64,000 nucleotides of DNA from an uncultured Bacteroidales bacterium. Its GTDB lineage: Bacteria > Bacteroidota > Bacteroidia > Bacteroidales > FEN-979. The translations under genes were made by a program, and so were the position numbers. The stretch is taken from assembly GCA_903837605.1 (NCBI GenBank), contig CAILVF010000037.1:1-64000 (forward strand), read 5' to 3'. Below are positions 43,124 through 50,455 of this stretch, one piece after another (position 1 is the stretch's first letter; each line of letters starts with the position of its first letter). The notes below the pieces were generated by a model, which did no database searches, was not told the DNA's origin, and worked only from the letters and a program-made list of their open reading frames with translations.

Positions 43124-44233
43124 ATGCGTATAGAAAGAATTGAACTCCGACACATTAAAATGATCCTGGTCAGCCCATTCGTAACTTCCATGGGAACCGA
43201 ATATGATGAAGAACATATCATTGTAAAGGTTGATGCAGAAGGGGTGACTGGATGGGGGGAAAGCGTTGCGGAAGGCACTCCCTACTATTCCTACGAGACA
43301 GTGCCGACCGCCTGGCATATCCTGAACGATTTTTTAATTCCTTCTGTCCTCGGCAAAGACCTCCAGAGTATTGATGAAGCTATTGCAGCGTATGCAAAAG
43401 TCAGGGGCCACATGATGGCCAAAGCCGGACTTGAAGCGGCTTTATGGGATGCTTTCGCAAAGAGCAAAGGTATCTCTCTCTCCGAGATGCTTGGCGGTAC
43501 CCGTAAAAAGATAGATGTGGGGGTGAGCATCGGCATCCAGGATTCGGTTCCCGGGCTTATTAAAAAGGTTGAAGGTTATCTTGCAGAAGGATACAAACGG
43601 ATAAAAATCAAAATAGCCCCGGGTTTTGATATGCAATTTGTTGAGGCGCTGCGAAAACAGTTTCCGGACCTGCTGCTTCAGGTCGATGCTAATTCGGCAT
43701 ACAGGCTGGAGGATATTGGCATTTTTAAAAAGATGGATGACTACGGACTTCTTTTAATAGAACAGCCGCTCGGGTATGAGGATATTTTTGATCATTCAAA
43801 ACTCCAGCGTGAACTTAAAACACCTATCTGTCTTGATGAGAGCATCCATTCGCTCGACGACACCCGTGCTGCCATTGAACTGGACAGCTGCAGGGTTATA
43901 AATATCAAACCGGGACGGGTTGGTGGCTATACCGAATCTAAGCTTATCCACGACTACTGTGCCGGGATGAACATACCTGTATGGCATGGCGGAATGCTTG
44001 AATCGGGAATTGGCAGGGCCGGCAATGTGGCTTTGGCTTCACTGCCTAATTTTACCTTGCCTGGTGATCTTTCAGCCAGCAAACGGTATTATAAGGAAGA
44101 TATCGTTGATCCTGAATTTGTCGTAAACCCTGACGGAACCATGGATGTACCCACCAAACCAGGTATTGGCGTGGAAGTGAACATGAGGAAGCTGGATGAC
44201 GTAACACTGAGAAGTGTGGCCCAGAAGGCTTAA
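43124..44233 (+). CDS. Enolase-superfamily enzyme, N-succinylamino acid racemase/o-succinylbenzoate synthase type
   Basis: 369 residues. The barrel carries the MLE-subgroup acid-base lysines Lys161/Lys163 (KIKIAPG) and Lys262 (INIKPGRVGG), and the metal ligands Asp188, Glu213 (IEQPLGYED) and Asp238 (CLDES). The capping-domain start and WHGGMLESGIGRAGN segment match the NSAAR/OSBS branch rather than Ala-Glu epimerases. No men genes are near, so racemisation of N-succinyl amino acids, or a dipeptide epimerase-type step, fits the peptidase context better than menaquinone synthesis. It has no signal peptide. It overlaps the convergent M28 stop by 4 bp. Confidence 0.75.
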   Translation: MRIERIELRHIKMILVSPFVTSMGTEYDEEHIIVKVDAEGVTGWGESVAEGTPYYSYETVPTAWHILNDFLIPSVLGKDLQSIDEAIAAYAKVRGHMMAKAGLEAALWDAFAKSKGISLSEMLGGTRKKIDVGVSIGIQDSVPGLIKKVEGYLAEGYKRIKIKIAPGFDMQFVEALRKQFPDLLLQVDANSAYRLEDIGIFKKMDDYGLLLIEQPLGYEDIFDHSKLQRELKTPICLDESIHSLDDTRAAIELDSCRVINIKPGRVGGYTESKLIHDYCAGMNIPVWHGGMLESGIGRAGNVALASLPNFTLPGDLSASKRYYKEDIVDPEFVVNPDGTMDVPTKPGIGVEVNMRKLDDVTLRSVAQKA

Positions 44234-45867
44234 TGAGTTGGTATTTTGACAGGAGGATTCTCTGAGGTTTCCCTGATGCATTCATTTACGATCTTCAGGA
44301 TCGTCTCCATTTTGAGGGGGTCTGCCTTGGCTGAAACATCCCGTGGTGTATGATAATCATCATGAAATCCCGAGAAAAAGGTCATGACCGGGATTTTCCT
44401 TTCGGCAAAATGAGCATAGTCACTGCCTGTGTGACCCGTTACATCCCATAGATCAAGGGCAAATGGATGTTTCAGATGTGAATTGATCGATTTGGCCAGG
44501 TTTTTCAGATCATCATTCATTGGCAAAGTCCCTATGCTAAGCTGAATGCCTGCAGTATCTTCAGGTGCGCTTCTCGAGATCATATCCATGTTGAAAACAA
44601 CCGACAAGCGGTCAGGAATAATCGGGGAATGCCGCGCAAACCAATCACTTCCTAAAAGTCCTTTTTCTTCGGCAGTCCAGGCTGCAAAGATGATATTGCA
44701 GGAAGGTTTCCCAGGATAGCCCGCCCAGGCCCTGGCCAATGCCAACATACCGGAGACTCCCGAGGCATTATCATCGGCCCCGTTATAGATGACTCCTTTC
44801 CTCATACCCAGGTGATCGTAATGTGATCCGACAATAATATTCCTGCCCGTATCGATGCCGTGGATTATTCCAAGGACATTGCGCACTTTCACTGCTTCCT
44901 GTATTACAGAGACTGACAGCCTGATTCTTTTTCCTTCAATAACCTTCCCCGCCGGCAAAAGGTCCAGCGCCGACTTTTTTTCAAATCCGTTCAGATCAAT
45001 CCCTGTTCCGCTTAGTATTAATCGGGTGGCATCAGTGCCAAGCCTGAAAGAAGGGATGTCAACTGTATTTGTGTCGCCGGGAAGGTAGTATTCCGGATCA
45101 TCATAGTCGGGTTCTGCCGGTTTGGCTGAGTTCATCGCAGTGTTAACTATATCCTGGTTACGGATTGAGTTAAGGTATGGTTTGATCACTCCGTCGGGAC
45201 CTATGATCAGTACACCTGCAGCTCCATGCTTTTCTGCCACACGGAGCTTTCTTGATAATTTTGCGAACTCCGGACCAAAGGACCTGCCCAGTTTCTTCCA
45301 TGCGTAGGAAGTGGTGTCGGAGTGGCCCGGAAATCCTTCCAAAATCATTACAATACGGCCCCTGATATCGCTCCCCTGGTAATCATTGTAGCCTTTGCCC
45401 GGAGCTTCAATGCCATAGCCGGCAAAAACCAGGGAGTTTTCTTCTTCTCTGCCGAAGGGAATCGGGTTGGGCTCAAAGTCAGTACCGGGTGTGAGCAGAA
45501 TGGAAGATGTTCCTCCAGGTAAATTATAGATAATTGCCAGGGAGGATTTTTCAACCCGGTAACGGATCAATTCAAAATCCTGAAAATATGAACGGCCAGG
45601 GGAACTCCGGGAGCCTGGTTCATTTGGTTTGCAACCATCTCCATACGGCAGCAGTCCGCTGATCTGCATCATGGACGCGATGTAATCGGCAGCCATGAAT
45701 CCACCGCGGGCACCGGCCTCTCTTCCCTCCATCCAGTCTGAAGAAAGAAATGACAATATACCTTTAAAATCTTTTGCAGCAGGAGCAGGCACCGCATGAG
45801 ATGTTGTTTGTGAATGAAGGCTGGTGAATGACAAAAGGATCAGAATGCAGAATATGGATCTTCTCAT
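44230..45867 (-). CDS. M28 family metallopeptidase with PA domain, exported
   Basis: 545 residues with a signal peptide (FCILILLSFTSLHSQ). A PA-domain segment (about residues 120-250) precedes the M28 catalytic core. The di-zinc motifs are SHYDHLG, NGADDNASG, TAEEKGLLG (with the catalytic Glu), FNMDMISR and HDDYHTPRD. M28 enzymes are aminopeptidases or carboxypeptidases acting on short peptides. It follows the isoaspartyl dipeptidase gene by 40 bp on the same strand, so they probably form an operon. Confidence 0.88.
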   Translation of the reverse strand: MRRSIFCILILLSFTSLHSQTTSHAVPAPAAKDFKGILSFLSSDWMEGREAGARGGFMAADYIASMMQISGLLPYGDGCKPNEPGSRSSPGRSYFQDFELIRYRVEKSSLAIIYNLPGGTSSILLTPGTDFEPNPIPFGREEENSLVFAGYGIEAPGKGYNDYQGSDIRGRIVMILEGFPGHSDTTSYAWKKLGRSFGPEFAKLSRKLRVAEKHGAAGVLIIGPDGVIKPYLNSIRNQDIVNTAMNSAKPAEPDYDDPEYYLPGDTNTVDIPSFRLGTDATRLILSGTGIDLNGFEKKSALDLLPAGKVIEGKRIRLSVSVIQEAVKVRNVLGIIHGIDTGRNIIVGSHYDHLGMRKGVIYNGADDNASGVSGMLALARAWAGYPGKPSCNIIFAAWTAEEKGLLGSDWFARHSPIIPDRLSVVFNMDMISRSAPEDTAGIQLSIGTLPMNDDLKNLAKSINSHLKHPFALDLWDVTGHTGSDYAHFAERKIPVMTFFSGFHDDYHTPRDVSAKADPLKMETILKIVNECIRETSENPPVKIPTH

Positions 45868-45907
45868 AACGAAAACAATCAGCTTGAATTAATAACAAAC
45901 CACGAAC

Positions 45908-47035
45908 TTACCAGTTAATTATCCTGCCCATTGCCATCAGGTGAATGATGTTAAAGCCTTCATCCAGCAGCAGCAGATCTGCGTCGCAACCCTCGCTGAT
46001 ATAGCCTTTCCCCTTTAGCTTCAGGGTATCGGCAGGGCTGGAAGTAGCAACTCTTAATGCGGTTTCAAGGGGAATTTTGTCTTCCAGCACGGCCTCTTTG
46101 ATTTCTCTCAATATTGAGGATGGCAGCCCCATGTCTATTTTTACCAGTCTCCCTTCAGAATCAAAACAAGGCAGTGAACCGCATCCATCCGAAGTAAAGG
46201 TGATATGCCCGACGGGAACTCCTGCCTCCAGCAACTGCTTCAGAGCCACCGATGGCTTTATCTCCACATCTTTATCGTAAGGGTAGGAACTGGCAGTGAT
46301 ATCAATATAGCCTTTTTTACCGTATTCCTTTGCGTCTTGAAAAATGTAAGGGTTGCGGTTGCAATGGGTGGGCACGAATTGGCGGTAGCCCATCATAGTG
46401 CAGGCGACCACTTCGTGCAGCGGCCTGAAAGGATCTTTGGCATCTCCCATATGAATGTTCACAATCCCGGCTTTTCCACCTATCATGCCTGCCACCCTGG
46501 CCTGGGCGGTGATCCTAGCCAGTTCTGCAACTGAAGGGACGGAGGAGCGGTGGTCAGAGATCGCGATTTCTCCAACCCCTATTATTTCTTCGAAAAAGGC
46601 AATGTCTTTCGCAAGGTCACCGGTGATAGTAGGAGTGGGGACCTGGTATGCACCGGTATACATCCAGGCAGAGACACCCTGGGCACGCAATGATTTGATC
46701 TTCATGAGTACGCTTTCCACCGTGCGTGTGATACCATCGGTTCCAAGGCATCCGATCACGGTGGTAACACCTCCGTCGAACATCATGTTAAGCTGGAGCT
46801 CAGGCATCCTGCTGGCAGGTCCTCCTTCTCCACCTCCCCCGGTGACATGAACATGGCTGTCGATGAGCCCAGGAACAAGCCTTTGGCCTTTACAGTCAAT
46901 AATCGTTACATCAACCCCTTTTGGTGGTTCAATGTGGTCCTTAATTGAAAGAATGCTCTGCTTTCCTGTCAGAACATCCTTTTTGCCGATATAATCCGGA
47001 CAATAAACCTGAGCATTTCTGAAGAGTGTTATCAT
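45908..47035 (-). CDS. iadA: Isoaspartyl dipeptidase (M38 amidohydrolase)
   Basis: 375 residues, no signal peptide, so cytoplasmic. It hydrolyses beta-aspartyl dipeptides; enzymes of the family split beta-Asp-Arg, the product of cyanophycinase, to Asp and Arg. Specific motifs are DSHVHVTGGGGE, GEIAISDHRSS, NIHMGD, THCNRN and TFTSDGCGSLP with the binuclear metal ligands. Length is that of E. coli IadA (390). It is divergent from the two cyanophycinase genes, with a 113-bp shared promoter region. Confidence 0.94.
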   Translation of the reverse strand: MITLFRNAQVYCPDYIGKKDVLTGKQSILSIKDHIEPPKGVDVTIIDCKGQRLVPGLIDSHVHVTGGGGEGGPASRMPELQLNMMFDGGVTTVIGCLGTDGITRTVESVLMKIKSLRAQGVSAWMYTGAYQVPTPTITGDLAKDIAFFEEIIGVGEIAISDHRSSVPSVAELARITAQARVAGMIGGKAGIVNIHMGDAKDPFRPLHEVVACTMMGYRQFVPTHCNRNPYIFQDAKEYGKKGYIDITASSYPYDKDVEIKPSVALKQLLEAGVPVGHITFTSDGCGSLPCFDSEGRLVKIDMGLPSSILREIKEAVLEDKIPLETALRVATSSPADTLKLKGKGYISEGCDADLLLLDEGFNIIHLMAMGRIINW

Positions 47036-47148
47036 GATTCTTTATTTAAGGCAAATTTGAGGAAAAATGATTTCTGTTTTATTAAGATTTCATATTTTTT
47101 TTATCTTCGCAAGTATTAATACATGTTGCAGGAAATCATCCCGGACTT
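47036..47148. promoter_or_regulatory. Divergent control region between iadA and the cyanophycinase operon
   Basis: Plus strand: TATCTTCG at 47102-47109, a -7-like box with a T-rich -33 region, for the cyanophycinase operon. Minus strand: TCAAATTTG at 47052-47060, close to TAnnTTTG, for iadA. Back-to-back promoters would let one regulator control both arms. Confidence 0.45.
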
Positions 47149-49134
47149 ATGACCCTTCTCATTCCATCTCCTTGTGCAAGACCGGTTTTCTTTTCTTTAT
47201 TTGTTTTGCTTTTTTTTCCAGGATTTTCTCAACCAGGCCGTATTCTCCTGGTTGGAGGCGGCGCAGAAAAGAACGGAGCTGCCGGATGGAGTACCCCGGC
47301 TTACCGCTGGGCCGGTGGGGGGAAAAAGGTAGCGATAGTCGGGACAAGCACTGGTTCCCTTGCTCCCTATTTTACCCAGTACTGCAACGCTGCGCGCGCC
47401 AGGGAGTTCGCAATCGCAACTCACGACAGCGCCGATAGCCAGGCAACCTATGATACCCTCATCAGCTATGATGTGATCTTTTTCAGGGGAGGCGACCAGT
47501 ATGAATATTACCGTTATTACAAGGGTACCAGGCTGCTTGACGCAGTGAACTATGTATACAGCCATGGGGGCACAATTTGCGGTACTTCAGCAGGAATGCA
47601 TATTTTGTCTTCAGTTGTCTTTACTGCTCAGCATGGATCGGCCTACCCTGATGAATGTATCGAGAATCCCGATAACGTTACTGTCACACTTGCGGATGAT
47701 TTCCTTGACTTGTTCCCGGGATTTGTATTTGATACACATTTTGCAGAACGGGCGCGTTTTGGAAGGCTTGTGGGGTTCCTTGCGAACTATCAGCTGAACA
47801 AGGGTAAAGCTATTACCGGCATCGGCATGGACGATATGACCTGCATGACCATCGATGAGACCGGCACCGGCACTGTCTACGGAACCGGCTGTGCCAATAT
47901 TTATATGTCCGGATCCGGCTATTCCCTGCATGGGACCAAACTGCTGGCCGATAGCATCCATATTATCCAGCTCCTGCACGGATGCACCTATAATTTTGCA
48001 ACAGGAGAAGCCGGGTATTCCGCTTTGGACCGGCAGCTAAACACATCTTCTTTCAGTGAATCAGGAAATTACACAGTTCTTGCAAGTGGCAGCGACTTGT
48101 TTGCCGATAACATGACTATGCTTACCGACCTTGTCAGGGGATCAGGGGAATCATCCGGAAAAATATTGCTGTTGTCGGGTGACCCGGTTCTTGCCGCTAC
48201 ATTCAGCAGTAAATTAACAGAGCTGGGAGCCTCGGCAGTAGATGTTTTTAAACCTGATCTCCAATCGGGATCAGACCCGGTACTGGGAGATCTCATCAGG
48301 CAATCACATAAAATCCTCTTTCTGAAAAACACCTATGGGGATTTTAATGACTTTCTGGGAACAGCGAATGGGAATCTGCTTCAGAAAAAGGTAAAAACCG
48401 ATAGCATGGTAACTGCTTTTGCGGGCGATAATGCCCGGTTTGCCGGGAAAACGGTCATTGAGAATTATCTCACAATATATGCCTCCTATTATGGAACACT
48501 GACCTTTAAGAAAGGTCTTTCGCTGCTTAAATATTCTGTGATCATGCCTAATACCTTTCTGAACAGCGATATTTATGAAAATACAGTGACCGCCGTCCCT
48601 TATGCCATGCTGAAAGACACGCTTAAATACGGTATCTGGCTAACAAATCACAATTACATGAAATATACTCCGGTTGCCGGAAAGACAACCCTAACCGGTT
48701 ATGGAGCAGCTCCGGTTATGGTTATATCGAATTCAGGAACACGGGCCGGTTTTTCAAGCCATTCGGCTTCGGGCTCACTGGCAACAGCTCCCCGTATGGT
48801 GGCGGGTTTTGAGCTGTTAAAGCTTTCTCTTATTGATGAAACCACTCCCTATATCATGGGGAAGATCAATTCTGACGGGATCTCCTCTTTGACCAATGAC
48901 CTGTCAATTTCAGTTTCTCCTGACCCGGCGCGCGACAAGGTAATGGTTTCCTGCTGTCAGCAGGCTTTTACCTGGGCTATCGTTGACCTGGTAGGAAATA
49001 TACTAATGAAAGGAGAAACCTCAGGATCAAAGGAGAATATTGATGTCTCCAGCCTTAGTCCGGGTTTTTATGTCATCATTGTGAACTCTTATCATAATAG
49101 CCTTTCAGGGCATTTAAAGTTTCTCAAAATTTAA
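47149..49134 (+). CDS. Cyanophycinase-like S51 serine peptidase with T9SS sorting domain
   Basis: 661 residues. A signal peptide (FFSLFVLLFFPGFSQ) leads into an S51 domain (about residues 30-290): FFRGGDQ, the nucleophile Ser147 in GTSAGM, and DTHFAERARFGR with His197. The C-terminus (SISVSPDPARDKVMVS onward to HLKFLKI) is a type A T9SS sorting domain, so the protein is secreted or surface-attached. Compared with true cyanophycinase the pocket Gln of DQHF is Thr196, and the conserved DENT is DDMT. It may therefore cleave a variant polymer. Residues 320-560 are of no recognised fold. It is the first gene of the operon. Confidence 0.85.
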   Translation: MTLLIPSPCARPVFFSLFVLLFFPGFSQPGRILLVGGGAEKNGAAGWSTPAYRWAGGGKKVAIVGTSTGSLAPYFTQYCNAARAREFAIATHDSADSQATYDTLISYDVIFFRGGDQYEYYRYYKGTRLLDAVNYVYSHGGTICGTSAGMHILSSVVFTAQHGSAYPDECIENPDNVTVTLADDFLDLFPGFVFDTHFAERARFGRLVGFLANYQLNKGKAITGIGMDDMTCMTIDETGTGTVYGTGCANIYMSGSGYSLHGTKLLADSIHIIQLLHGCTYNFATGEAGYSALDRQLNTSSFSESGNYTVLASGSDLFADNMTMLTDLVRGSGESSGKILLLSGDPVLAATFSSKLTELGASAVDVFKPDLQSGSDPVLGDLIRQSHKILFLKNTYGDFNDFLGTANGNLLQKKVKTDSMVTAFAGDNARFAGKTVIENYLTIYASYYGTLTFKKGLSLLKYSVIMPNTFLNSDIYENTVTAVPYAMLKDTLKYGIWLTNHNYMKYTPVAGKTTLTGYGAAPVMVISNSGTRAGFSSHSASGSLATAPRMVAGFELLKLSLIDETTPYIMGKINSDGISSLTNDLSISVSPDPARDKVMVSCCQQAFTWAIVDLVGNILMKGETSGSKENIDVSSLSPGFYVIIVNSYHNSLSGHLKFLKI

Positions 49135-49162
49135 ACCACGACAATTAATAATCTTAAGATCC

Positions 49163-50440
49163 ATGAACCGGACTATCATTCTTTTATCTGCTTTTATCAA
49201 CCTGTTTTCTTTATTTTCCAGTGGTCAGTCGGCATACAAGGGCAACCTCGTTATTGTTGGAGGAGGTCTTGAAGCAGACAATAAAAGCATATTTCAGCAA
49301 CTGATCGGCTTTGCCGGTGGCCCTGACAAAGCCAGCTTTGCTATTATCCCGTCGGCCGGCGGCGCGCCCATGCAGTCTTACGTTTATTTTAAAAATATCC
49401 TGGTTTCTTATGGACTGAAACCTGAAAACATCCACCTGATCCCTGTCGCGGTTATAGATGACGACAGTACAAAGGATGTGAATGAATCGGAATGGAAGGA
49501 TAACGGTAAAGATCCCCGCCTGGCAGAAATTATAAGCAAATGCACGGCGGTGTGGTTTACAGGTGGCGATCAGCTTAGAACCACGAGAGCTTTATACCTT
49601 CCCGACGGAAGTCAGACTCCGGTTCTCAAAGCAGTATGGGATGTATATCTTTCGGGTGGAGTAATAGGTGGTACAAGTGCCGGAGCCGCCATCATGAGCG
49701 GGGTCATGATAGGGGGGGGGACGAGTATCGCGGCATTAGGCCATGGTATTATTTCGGATTTCGATGGGAATGATTATCCTGAGGACAAGGGTGTGCTGAT
49801 CACAAGGGGGCTTGGTTTTTTCCCTTGCGGGATTGTTGATCAGCATTTTAATATAAGGGCCCGTATAGGACGGCTTGCAATGGCTCTTATGAATGAAAAA
49901 CAAAAAGTCAGCATGGGTTTTGGTGTTGATGAGAACACGGCCCTGATCTTTAACGGTAAACAAAACAGGATCAGTGTTGCAGGTGCGGCAGGGGTCACCA
50001 TACTCGGGACCTCGGATGCCAGGATCACATTTAATCAAAACCTGCCTTGTATCGTTAACCTTTCATTAAACTATCTAGAAGAAGGTGATTCATTCGATGT
50101 TTCAACCAGCCTTGTTACGCCGGCAGGGGGGAAGCTTCCCACCAGGGGAAATGAACATCACAAAGACGGTTTTATTGACCAGGGCGGACTGCTGTCGGCA
50201 AATAAAACCACTTTCCGTGAGGCCATCACAGCCGGTCTGGCAGATAACCATGCTACAGACACTGTCAGGAGCATTACCTTTTCTGACAATGCCAGGGGCT
50301 TCATGCTGACCCTTCGCAAAACACCATCATCCGAAGGATTTTCTTCAGGCAAGCCTTCTTACCGTTATACAGTGACCCATATCATGATGGATATTACTCC
50401 TGTGAATATTTCTGTAAAACCATTAAACAATATATACTAA
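49163..50440 (+). CDS. cphB: Cyanophycinase (S51), exported
   Basis: 425 residues with a signal peptide (ILLSAFINLFSLFSSGQ). The S51 core has WFTGGDQ, the nucleophile Ser172 in GGTSAGAAIMSG, VDQHFNIRARIGR (Asp226, Gln227, His228, Arg232, Arg234, Arg237) and DENTA. All pocket residues reported for Synechocystis CphB are kept. It should cut multi-Arg-poly-Asp to beta-Asp-Arg dipeptides. It is longer than intracellular CphB (about 270) by a C-terminal beta-rich part, like extracellular forms. No T9SS domain or lipobox is seen. It sits 29 bp after the T9SS paralogue and 16 bp before susC. Confidence 0.9.
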   Translation: MNRTIILLSAFINLFSLFSSGQSAYKGNLVIVGGGLEADNKSIFQQLIGFAGGPDKASFAIIPSAGGAPMQSYVYFKNILVSYGLKPENIHLIPVAVIDDDSTKDVNESEWKDNGKDPRLAEIISKCTAVWFTGGDQLRTTRALYLPDGSQTPVLKAVWDVYLSGGVIGGTSAGAAIMSGVMIGGGTSIAALGHGIISDFDGNDYPEDKGVLITRGLGFFPCGIVDQHFNIRARIGRLAMALMNEKQKVSMGFGVDENTALIFNGKQNRISVAGAAGVTILGTSDARITFNQNLPCIVNLSLNYLEEGDSFDVSTSLVTPAGGKLPTRGNEHHKDGFIDQGGLLSANKTTFREAITAGLADNHATDTVRSITFSDNARGFMLTLRKTPSSEGFSSGKPSYRYTVTHIMMDITPVNISVKPLNNIY

Positions 50441-50455
50441 CCTAACTTCAAAACC

